DNA from: Adelphocoris suturalis
Lineage: Eukaryota > Arthropoda > Insecta > Hemiptera > Miridae
Direction of reading: 5' to 3'
Assembly (NCBI GenBank): GCA_030762985.1
Contig: CM061040.1
Location: 73,558,382 to 73,622,381, forward strand
DNA length: 64,000 nucleotides
The first letter of the stretch is position 1. Each line of letters opens with the position of its first letter. Under the pieces are notes generated by a model that was not told where the DNA came from, did no database searches, and saw nothing but the letters and a program-made list of their open reading frames with translations. Positions 27,173 through 39,500 of the stretch are shown piece by piece. The position numbers and the translations under genes were made by a program.

Positions 27173-30100
27173 TCGGCGCTTCGCGCCTCGCCCGGGGGCT
27201 TCGCCCCCCTGGATCCCCCTAATCTATACTCAGCGCTTTGCGCCTCGCCGGATCTTTTCTCTTTTATACTGCGTAGAAAACGAGGATAATTTGCTATGCA
27301 ATTCTTAGCCTGAATCAACTTAGTTTTGGAATGTAGCCAGGTATGTAAGGAGAGGGAAATTGGTAGCTTGAAATGTGAACATTTATCACATAAATCAAGC
27401 GCTTTCCAACGAGTGGCGAACGATTTTTGTGCAATGAAAACTGCGGAAGTTTCATTCCCCTAACAACGGGCTGGGTTGTACGTGAAAAACACTGAAATTG
27501 TGACACAATCTATAGCAACTACTCAACTACTCTGTTGTACGTGAAAATCATCTTTAATTTCGTTTGGGACGTAACAAAAAACATTATTGGGGGTCGGCCT
27601 AAGAATTGCATAGCAATTAATATATATTTCCCTCCAAAATCAAATACTCTTTTACTTCAAAACTGTATACTCGTCCATTCTAAACAATGTCTGTCTGCAA
27701 ATCCATGCAACACGATTAATTTCTACAGTTTTCATTTGATTTTGATGTCATTTTTAGGGAATGTACGGGTAAGATAGAGGACAGTCCCTTATTAATTTCA
27801 CCACTAAAAAATTATTAGTTATTACTTCGCACGTGATAACGTAAAATTCATCAAGCGTCATTCCCTCAAGCTGTTTCCGTTAAATTTCGCTTAACTTTGG
27901 GTGTATGTATTAGGGAAATGACGATTTTATTACCCTGTACGAGTTTTATCAAGGTCGTATCATAAATAGCTCCTGCACAATCCTCAAATCATTGTAAAAA
28001 GCATGATGATTTCTATACGTATTTCATGCAAAGTAACAAAATTCAAGCATCATTTTCTCATTACCTAATTGAACAGTTTAGCCGCCACTTTTAGGTTGAA
28101 GGTGATTAGATCGCCCCAACCATAGGAAACAACGACAGTTAGCGGTGATAACAGAGGGACGTGTTGATCATCAGGTCACGAGTAAGTGGTAGTTCTCAAC
28201 CAGATAAAGGTCCAGTCTCCTATTTCATTGATTATGATTATATAATATCAGCTAATCATAATTCTGATATATGTTGCCAGAACCGTTCCCTATACAATCT
28301 AGGTCGGTTCACAGTGACGCGAAATGCAACGAGTGTTTTCTTGGATCTCTGTCAGGGAGTCCAGACTAGAGTCTAGTATAGACCCGGCAGTCTTTGATTT
28401 CTTTGTAGCATCTTCCCATTGAACATCTACAATTGTTAAAACACCCTCTCATGTCCCTAGATATAGTTGATGAATAAACAAACTTCCTGGTGAAGTTCAT
28501 TCATAGTGGACGGCGGTTGGTATAACCTCGCTGTAGGGTAACATCTGTGGTTGCTAACCAACCTTGGAATAATTTATAACTACTGAGTACCTACTACACT
28601 ACATCTGTCCCACTACTTTTTAAATAACTTGGAAACCAGCTGTCTGGCACGTGGCGGAGGCCACTAGGAAGATTTTTTATTCATCAATTACATTGATACT
28701 TTTGGATGAGTGAACAATATTGATTAACCCATTCTAAATTAACAGGTTTTCTTTGGAACGGATCATTGACATAAAAAACACTACAGACGTCAGGATGGCA
28801 ACGAAGAAAGGAATTTTATTCTTAGGACAGCTAGCATTCATATTGTCATTCATCTCGTTCGTGCTTGGATCCATACTCATTCCTGTCTCCAGAATGGGGT
28901 TGTCTGTGTTTGGTATTATGAAGTTAATTACAAGCCTCCTCCTCTATTGAAGCAACGTCTGACAGATCCAATACACAAATCAATTTGTAACTTAACTGAA
29001 TTTGTTTAATGAAATTCATTTCAATTATACCGAATAAGTATAATTTAATAGTTTACAGTGAGATGTGCACACATGTAGTAGAATAGACTCTAGAGTGTAG
29101 AAACTCAATGTGTATTACAAATAACAAGACGAACGTTAAACAACCAATCTAAACTCGGCACTTCATGCCCCCACAAGACTCTGCCCCTTGACGCTTCAGT
29201 GAGGATTCGCTCCCATAGACCTTCTAAAATTGAAAAAAAAGTTCCAGTCATGCAGCAAGATTTTTTTTTAAATTATCGTATGCATTGTGATGAATTATTT
29301 GGAAATTTTATTTTGTGTAAAAGTAACAGTAAATTATCAATTTCATGACAAGAAATTTTTTTTATTGTTTTTAAAGTTTATGTTAACTTTTTAAAAAAGT
29401 TTTTATCGATTTTTAGCACATTTTAATGATATTTAAGTACTTTCTCAGCATAATTTTGGGCACACATTTTTTAATATTCTAGTTTGTAAATTCTGCTAAA
29501 ATATATAAATTTAACGTTTTTAGCCTTTAAAAAATATTTTTAGTGATTTTTTAAGCAAATTTTTGGATATTGATTTGACCGTTTTATTGTACTAAAAATG
29601 TGTCCAACGAACTCCTCATTTTCGGTTGAGAACCATGTACAACTAATTTCCAACAAAAAGTTCCTTTTGGAGTTTGCTAAGCGCTTTCCCATGTCTTCAA
29701 ATTACGAAGAAGGAGAAATCCTGAGTGCTGACCCTCAAAATGTAACATCAGAAGTGGGATCTATTAATCTAAGGTTGTGTAGAACGGTATCGAAGAGTAA
29801 TGGCGTCAAAAACAGGTGAAACACAAACATTTATGATGATGAACAAGGCGTCGAAAGATAGTGGTGTATAAAATACGGAATCATATACGGTAACGCTCAT
29901 CCGTGTGGAAAAACAAGAATCCTCAACCAAGTAGATCATGTGCCCCTGTTTTCGACGCCGTTCCTCTTCTATGCCGTTCTATGTTGCATAACCGTATCGA
30001 AAGTTGTAGGCACGAAAACTGCACGCATGTAACGGCGTCGAAAAACAGCCACATCGAAATGGATACTTCCCCAAAGCAGGCTTCTGTATAGTGAAATGAA

Positions 30101-30493
30101 ATTGTTTATTTGTAAAAGCCTTCCGGCGGTGCAAAAGGCTTCTGTATAGTTCTGTTTAGTATCCATCTTTCATCCTTCTTCACCTTTTCGACGCGGTTGT
30201 TCTTCGATGCCGGTAAACCCCTTTTTGTTTTATATGCGGAAATTCTTCGTCACGTTTCAGCTACTTCTGAAAGTTTATACGCCGCTGTTCTTCGGCGCCA
30301 GTATTTCTTATTTTATACACGGTCATTCTTCGATGCGGTTGTACACTATATTGAGATATTATTTGAAAAACCTCCTTTTTATATGCAGTTACTCATTCGA
30401 CGCAGCTGTTCTTCGACGCGGCTATGCGCTCCCTAATCTACGTGCTGGTAGAAACTCTCGTACTTCTCGTAGAAAAGAGGGTATTACAGCCTT

Positions 30494-30555
<62 letters not shown>

Positions 30556-33500
30556 CATTCATTTATTTATTCATTTATTTATGGACACAATTTTGTGCTC
30601 ACCACTCCTCCAAAACTGCTGGTCTGGTTTGGACCAAATTTTGATGTTGTATTACCATGTCGGAAATTGTGCCTGCTGACTTTGGATAGAATCCGCTGAC
30701 CACAAGCCGCTATATCAATCATAACGATGGTAAACTCGTGCTCAAATCTCTCCTATTCACACCGTAGGACCTTGAAATTGGATAGGGAGCCTCTCTGGGA
30801 TAACAATAGATGAGCAAAGTGAGGGGCGCCATCCTGATCAGCTGAGTGTGCTAAAAGTTATGTCGTCTGATTAAAACGAAATTTGATATGGAGCCTCGAC
30901 ATGCTCTAGCTGACCAATTGTCGTGGCGTTTTCGCAACATGCTCTGCGAAACAGTGGCACCTACATAGGAAAGCATTTTGTAAACAAATTTTCCAGTGAT
31001 CAAGTCAAAATTACTATTAACCATGGTTCAGCTAGCGACAAGTAATCACCAAAATTTGTTCTGTGAAACTAGACTATTGCGTATGAAGCTTGACTTTTCA
31101 CCTACTTATATTTTACCTCTCACTATTCAAAAAGTTAGTTCTGCTTATGCAAACAGCGTGTTTTTTTTTTTTTTTTTTTTTAATTTTTATATTAAATCTA
31201 AGAGGATTGTGAAATAAGTGATTATTTTTCCAATATCTATGAGTGGAACGACGCTTGAGGACCTTTACAGGACGCTTGGAAGAGGCCGCTATCTTGCTGA
31301 GTCGATCAGCTTTCTGCCAGAAAAGAATCCTTCCAGAGAACAGAAGGATACTTCATATGTCACCCAGAACATTCGAGACCTTTGACACCAAGATTTTGAA
31401 GCTCCGTCATTGTACAGAGAAGAGAAGTGGGGGGCAACTCATTATGACCTTGAGCGCTTTCCTGAACAAGACTGTTGACGTCCCTCATCAGCTGATTTTC
31501 ACCCTCCCATGCCAACAACCAAGTTCACTGCGAGTCATCTTCATTGCATGACCTACTATTGGAACAAACTCGTACAATGAAATCAATGATAGATAAATTC
31601 ACTCATTATAACAAATCTTTGTTCGAAGACACTACCAGACTAACTCTTACCAAATTCGATCCTAAAAATGAACAAGTTGAGCCCGAATCTTGGTGTAATG
31701 CTATTGAATGTTGTCTAACGTTTCTTGATCAACAAGGAAGAAGATTGATTGTAGCCTTGAGTAAAGCATTGAAGGGAGAAGCAGCTAATTGGTTCACTAA
31801 CATGGAATGAATTTTGAGCTATCCAGAGCTAACATGGAATGAATTTCGATCTCTTCCATCGCAAATACGACAATTTACTCACTCCACCAGGTTTCGTACT
31901 CCAATGCTTTCAGACGAACCGTAAAGATTCCACTTCCATTCAATTATGCCATTTTTGAATAACAAACTATCGCTCAATTTATGTCCCGCTATTATCAGAC
32001 TACAATTGAAGAAATTGCTGTCAGTGGCATTCGCCCAAATCACGCAAGTAGATCTTAGAGCACGCCGACTTAGTTACACTACTAAAGTCAGTGATCGTGA
32101 AAAGTCACTCCAAGAATTGAGAGCTTTGTCCTTCAAAAGGCCTAATACTGGCAAAGATAATATTTATTCAGGTCCACCAAAGAAATTTCGGTCAAATAAT
32201 TATTCATCTACCTCTTCAACCACTCATGGCTTCACTCCTCTTTGGCAACGATGTCGATGGACTGGACATGAAACATTTGAATGCCGTTCACCAGCATCGC
32301 CCACAGCTTCCTCAAATCATCAGGTCAAGCAACCTAATACCAGCACCGTTACATGCTATGCCTGTAATCAAAAGGGACACACAGCACCAAACTGTTCCAA
32401 GAAGAAGTACACAACTACACCAGGTCCTGGAGGAAACAATAATCCGACATTCTAACTGACTGAGAAGCAGGTCGGCCGATGTGTGGCTAATCCAGAAGGC
32501 ACCTTTACCAACCAAGGTGATGTATTCCAATATTTCTTTGATTCAGGGTTGGAATGCTCTCTTCTCCATAAATCTATTTCCACGAGCTTTCAGGATTTTT
32601 CGTTTGAAAACATTGTTCATTTGCACGGCTTAGGATCAGCAGTAACAATTTCAAAACAACAAAAACAGGTTTTAGTGGATATTGATAGATTTCATATATT
32701 GTTCCACATTGTTGCGGGTTCTGCCTTACCAGTACCCATAGTTTAGGGGCAAGAAATTCTCGTACCAGATTTCTTGATGGTTATTCCTGTATCAACCTGC
32801 AAACTGAAAAAGGACAATCCACTCATTGACAACCCACCCAATAAAAAAATTGAGGTTGAACCCAATCCAACTTGTCTAGAAGTTGAATTAGAACAAGATA
32901 TTAAGGGAGACAAGCATTCCAATAACTGTGACATTCACAATTCTGATGATACTAGGCTGAAAATGTGCTTCTATTAATTCTATTCATAAAATTCTATAAA
33001 TTCTATTAACATTTCTGAAAAATCAATAAAAACTTGGAAAAAGTGCTAAAAATACAAGTTTTTTTTTAAATTGTTAGATTTTATTTAGAACGAGTTTTTT
33101 GCGCTAAAATTGGTGGCTAACAATTTCATTGTACCTAAAGCATTGTATCCATAATTCTTTAAACAATGTAACATAATATGATACGATCATCAACGAAAAC
33201 GCGCTCATAGGATCATGATGTATGACCGGAACATTTTTTATTATTTTTTATGGTCGAATTTTATAGAAAGATGTAATGCTATTGCAATGATTCCCAAAAT
33301 TCCGATATCAGGTTGAGGAAGCGATTGTGGCAAGGCATCATGGAGTTAATCCTCCTTCTTTGGTGTCCAGTGGAGGTCGCAGAGCAGCTAAGCAAGCAAG
33401 GAGGTGGGGATACCAGTGGGTTCAGAAGTTGTGGAGGAATCATCCGGCTCGTATAGCTGTATAGGTACTGGTGGGAGCTGGAGATGGACACATTTTGCCC

Positions 33501-36500
33501 CTACTCCAGGAGTTTGAGGAATTTTGGAGACCACTCTTGAGTGCGCCCAGCCACAATTCTGGAGAGCCATGGTACAACCAGCTTTAACCAGAGATTCCTT
33601 ACACAGCATTATGTGCACGCCGGTGCTTCATGATGCTCCACATGAGCGCCGAATCAAAAATTCCACATCTGCTGGACCTGATGGTATTTCTGCTTGACAC
33701 TGGAATACAGCCCCAAAGAATGTCAAGCTGCTCATCCTCAACCTGTTACTTCTATTGGGAAGACCCCCGAAAGCGTTGACTGGTGCCCGAACCATCTACA
33801 TCCCAAAGAAAGGCCTGGTTTCTATATCCTCGTAGTCTTCCACCACTTCCAAAAGATTCTGGCATCTCACTTCAAAGTGGCTGATGTCATTGGTGACGTC
33901 CTGAGAGCATTTTGACCAACAGATGACATAACAGAGAACCTAACAGTTCTCCAAACTGTCATTTCAGTGGCCCGCATCAAGAAACAGCAGCTCCGTCTTG
34001 CCCTGATTGATTGCCTTCATGGTGCCGGGGCACCTACTCGTTTAATTGAGTATGTTGACTGTCTGTACCATGAAGCCGTGATGGTCCACGAGGCAGGTGG
34101 CAAGATGTCAGGGCAATATGAGTGTTGCCATTGGGCATGGGGTACGCCAGGGAGATCTTCTGTCACCACTTCTCTTTATCCTGATAGTGGATACAGCCTT
34201 GAGTGAGCTGCCGGCTGAAATAGGGTTTGATCTCTCCTCCGGGGTGAGAGTAGGTGCATTGGCTTTTGGTGATGATGTCATCCTACTCGCAGAAATCTGT
34301 GAGGGCTAGCAGACCCTTAATTCCATTGCTGAGCAGCTAGCCAGGTGTGGTTTTACCCTTCAGTGGGTCGGTCTCTTTGGTCCTTTGGGCTACTAACACC
34401 AGGTGAAGGTGGTGGATCTGGAGTGCTTTGTCTTAGGAGAGACACCAATCCCCGTCTGATCCGTGTTGGAGGTCTGGCAGCAGTACCTTGGGGTCAACTT
34501 TATGGGTATGGCCAATATAGCTGCAAGTCATGTAGACCTTGTTGGAGCATTAGCTCGTGTAACCAAGGCTCCAATGAAGCCACAGCAGAAGCTGCACCTC
34601 CTTCGCATGTAGTTACTGCCAAAGCTAATTTATGGGTTGGTTCTTGGTAGGCTTATTGCGGGTAGGCTGCTTGAGTTAGATCATGAAGTTCGCTCTTGGC
34701 TAGGCTTCCCACCTGGTGTCCCAAGTACCTACATCCACACACCGATCAAGGCCCGTGGGCTTGGTATTGTCTCTCATTCAGCTAGCATCCCACCTTTATG
34801 CTTCCAGTGCTTGCTTGCCCTTTGGGAGGTCGCCAGTGCTGTGGCAGGCCTTGATTTCGTCAGGCAGCAGTTGCTGTGGTGTGACCGAGCAACACCAACT
34901 GCTTCCAGACCCAGCTCATCTGCTGAGTTTGCTGCTGCTCTGCATGAGTCAGTAGATGGTAAAGAACTCCAACAGTGCTCTGAATCCCCATTTACTTTCT
35001 AGCGGGTAGAATGGGTTTTAGAGCACTGTCGGAGTTCTTTACCATCTATTGACTCATGCAGAACAGCAACAAACTCATGACTATTGCCATTTTCACACTG
35101 TCCGGGTGGCCACGTTAGTCAACTCGGTGAGGTGTTCAAGGAGTAGTTGTGAGACAGTGGATACCTTTTGCCGTGCCTGTTGGGGTAAAACTAAGAACCT
35201 GTATCACCTGTCTTGTATCACAAACCTGTGATCCTCAGACTCACGGTGGCCGCATTCTACACCAAGATGGGGTTGCCACCCAGATAGCAGATGCCTCCTC
35301 ATCCAGCGGTGGGGATGTCAAAAGGGAGAGACTACATCTCATGCCAAGTGACCGAAGCATGAAACCGGATATCATTGTCATTAAGGTCGATGGGTCTGCC
35401 ATAATCCTAGTAGTCCGTGTTGTCAGAGACAACATGGATATGGAGCAGACTGGCGGGCTAAATAAGTAAATAAGATAGAAATGATCTGTGGCATGAGATA
35501 TCTGATCTAAAGGGAGAGGTAACTAACAACTGCAAGGTCATGGCCACGACCGTGTCATTGCACAGGGTGTGGGAAAAGTGCCACGGAATTACTCGAGGTA
35601 GGCATTTAGACGGAAGTGTTCCCACTATGAGCGTCCTTAGGGGCTCTTACATTAACTGGTGCATTTTATAGGGGCACTTATTTTCATCCCCTCATCCTCC
35701 TGCAACTTTCTTCATCCTTAGAGCCGGGGTCGGGTAAACCATGGTGTCCTCCCCACTTTTTTATTAATTTATTTATCTTATAAAATTCAATGGTGTGCCC
35801 CCTCCGCCCTTGAAGGGAGTTTTATATATTTAGAAAAATTTGCGAGTGTGTGTATTATTTCAGATGATAACACTCCTCAGGAGTGAGATGAAAATTCTAT
35901 TCTTGCGCCAAAAATCAAACTATCCTTCAAGAGTTAGTTGGCCAGCACTTTTTGAGCATTTTAAATTGGTCAAATTAAAAAAAAATTCTCAAAAAAATAA
36001 GACATGGCTAAAAACGACTAAAAATAGTTGAATTTATATTTTTAGCGAAATTTTAGTAAAAAAGTTCACCAACGATGAAAATTAAAACAAACAATTAAAA
36101 AAAATTATGCCAAAAACTTATTTAAATTCCATTATTATTTGATGAAAATTTTATAAAAACTGCCATAAAAAGCTGAAAATCCAAAATCGTTTTTGAATTG
36201 CAGAATGAACGAGTGAACGAAGAACACGAATGAGTGTTTTTCCATCAAATTTGTAGTAAACAATTTCTCTATACTCAAAGTGCTAAAATTTCCTAACAAT
36301 TTGACGTTATAATAGGTATATAATAATTTACGGCGATTCGCGCATATTATGATCATGTAACTTTTACCTTTTTAGGAGGTTCCTCTGAAGCTATGTATTA
36401 TAGGCAAGGCTTCGTTAATAAGAGGGACGCCTATTGGAATTGCTTCAGGGGGGGGGGGGGGGGGACAACCCATGCATGAGAAACAAAAATAACCACATAC

Positions 36501-39500
36501 AAATCCGTTTCAGACCATTCTGAGACCGAATCCGTGAAAAAAGAAAAAAAAAATCGTGTGTTGTGTGTGTGACAAATTTTTTTGACGCTACTCAGGCCAC
36601 AATTCTAAAACCGATTTTCGAGATGCTTTCTTTGTTCGATTCCAATTTTACTCTAGTTGCGCAACAAACCTCGAAAATTTTGAATTCCGTGATGGAAGAG
36701 GGTGAAAAAAGGGGGTAAAGCCGAAAAACATGGTTTTTCTCGACAAATTTTGTCGACTTGAACCAGGCTACAATTCTCAACCGATTTTCGTGATTCTCAT
36801 TTTGTTCGCTTCCAATTTTAGTCTAGTTGTGCAACGTACCATGGGGATTTCGGATTTGCGATCGCGGTGGAGGGGTGGAGGGTATAGTTACCGATTCTTT
36901 GAAACACTGCCCAAGCTACAAATCTCGACCGATTTTCGTGATTCTTATATTGTTTCATAAAGGATTCGATATAGTTTTGGAATATTTGTCTGGAGTTTCA
37001 AATCTCATCCTGGGAGAGGGTAAATGGAGGGGATAATACTGATAAATCATAATGATTTTACTAATCTTGTCCGATTTTTGTGATTCTTTTTTTGTTTAAC
37101 TATGAATTCGGTCTAGTTTAGGAAGGTATATCAGGAGTTTCAAATTTCATTATGGAAGGGGTGAATGGAGGGAGTAATAGTAATAAATCATGATGTTTTA
37201 ACAATTTTCGTCCGATTTTCGTGATTCTTCTTTTGTTCATCTATGAACTTGGTCTAGTTTAGGATCAAATATCAGATGTTTCAAATTTCATCATGGGAGG
37301 AGGTGAATGGAGGGGATAATAGTTATAAATCTTGATGAATTAGCTAATCTCGTCAGATGTTTGTGAACTTTTTTTGTTCAATTCTGAATTAGGTCAAATT
37401 TTGAGAAATATTTCAGGAGTTTCAAATTTCATGCTGGAAGTTTATGGTTGAAATTTACTGTCGGTGCAGGGGGTTAAAGGGGGGGTGGGAGGATAATTCC
37501 GATAAGTCTTGTTATTTTTTTTTATTTTTTTTTTTTTGTCTTATTTCAACTCTCGCCAAAATATAATATACTATCCATTCATAGCGACGTCCCTGTAATG
37601 CATGCATTACTTACCAATATGTTTACTACTTATAGTTTAAAAAAGCGCACTCAGTGTCAAACTTCTCTGGATGCAATATGCTTCCATTTAAACAATAGTA
37701 TAAAAGCGCCTTTTAATTACTGAACATACCAGCATGCAGAAAACATCTGAACCCAGCTATGTGATGTTTGTACCCAGCAATTTATTCCCGCTTTGTGAAG
37801 TATGGCTAATGATTCGCTAGCAACAAATTTCATAGGTGATAATCCAAAGGCGTTGTCCGCAAAATTCCAACAACTTTTATTAAAAACCTGAAGAAAGTTG
37901 TACAAATTAGGCGAAAGAAAAAATTGCAGGTTTACAAATGCTCAGTCACCCATTAGCTACTACAGATCCGACCATGATGAAATTCATGGAGGTCCACTTA
38001 GATAAAGACCCCTAAAGTCTCTGAAAATATCGTAAACTCGGATGAAAATAATAATTGTGGAAGTTTTGTGTGGCAAAGATCTACGAACACACAGACGATC
38101 AACAGACAGCAAACTGACACAAGGCCAGAATTGATCAAAAATGACTAAATCGTAAAATGAGAGAGGGAAATTCGATTCAATATCAAAATTGAACACCTTG
38201 ATTCTGTAACCATGGTAGACTGAGAAACAATATAACCTTGAATAGAAAATACTCAAAAACAAGGGATTTGCAAAAGATGACCAAGAGACTTTTTTTTGTA
38301 CAGAACGAGACTTGGGATCAACACCTGAAGATTCGAACTGCCTTGGTTTGGTCTGTATTATATACGATATAATATTAAATATTGAGTAGGACACTAAATG
38401 AGACTACATTAAGGTAATTTACCATTACTGTGTCTGCATAAACTATTTTTTGGTAAGTAAATTGGTTTTGATCTTGATGAAGCTCCGTTACAGAGAAATT
38501 TTAGTACCCTCCTGCCATAATTCTATATCTCCACGCTTTCAAAATATCGTTATCTGCACAGCAAATCACTACAATTTAAACATCAACAAAACTGAATTAC
38601 TTATCATCATTCAACATTTTTTAATACCTGGAGGTGATGGAAAGCTTGTGGAATAGAGTGATGTCTCTGTCAGAGAATCTGAACTTGAAGCCCGATGAGG
38701 CAAAGATATCGTCAAAAGGGTCGTAGTGACGATACTGGGGTTCCGCACGCGGTCTTGCTTCCTCCACACGTCCAAACGTATCGAAGAGCTTTCGACGTTC
38801 GGGATCCGTCAGTAACTCGTATGCTTTGGAAATCTCCACAAACTTGTCTTCAGCTGCAGGGTCGTCATTTTTGTCAGGATGCCTGTGTACAAACAACATA
38901 TCTATAGTCTACAATATTGATATTTTACATATAACAAGCCTGAGGCTACAGACTCCAAGAAATCGATAAGGAATTGTAATGTTGACCATTCCAGTAGAAA
39001 GCTGATAAAATTTGTCAAGTTTTCGTGAAATTTGACAGCTTTTAGCACTTTTTTTATATGCAATTAACGTACAAGTATTTTAAGAAACAATTTTTTTTTT
39101 AAATTTTCAATGTTTGAATTGCGATTTCAGTCCTTAAGGTGGCTTCAGACGGTGCGAATCTCCCTCGCGATGCTTGATGCGCTCGTCACGACTCGCACTG
39201 TGTTCTAGACCCCGAATCTTGACTCGCAATGCTGATTCGGGATGAGCGCCTCTGCAGTAGGTTTTCGGAGAGCTTCAACGGAGATTCGCAGGTGGTGTTG
39301 TGCACAGTGTACACGCGAGAGGAGTGATAACCACCCATCTTCAATCTGTTTTCTTTTTATGAGAAATCGGAGTGTGATTGAGAGCCTTTCCCTAGCAGTT
39401 ATTGCTTCTCTCCAGTAGGTGTTCTCATTCTCATTTATCGGTTGGACTAGCGAAAGGAGAAATTCGAAATCTTCCGATTTCATCCGAGTGAAGTTTTTAA

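Noticed and set aside
26911..27318. 135-residue minus frame with long Ile-Tyr repeat
   Set aside because: It is a translation of the (TA)n microsatellite joined to LINE 5' sequence.
28161..28505. Solo LTR
   Set aside because: Only suggestive: one AATAAA-like signal and a TGG after a CA end, with no second copy or target duplication, so not called as a firm feature.
30207..30699. Two plus frames of 91-145 residues with Ile-Tyr repeats
   Set aside because: Driven by the (TA)n tract at 30498-30551; no domain or splice support.
33388..33618. Minus open frames of 70-76 residues
   Set aside because: Shadows of the plus-strand R2-type LINE copy.
37984..38394. 136-residue minus frame next to DNAJC16 exon 2
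   Set aside because: No family resemblance and no in-phase splice to exon 2; kept only as unassigned intron sequence.
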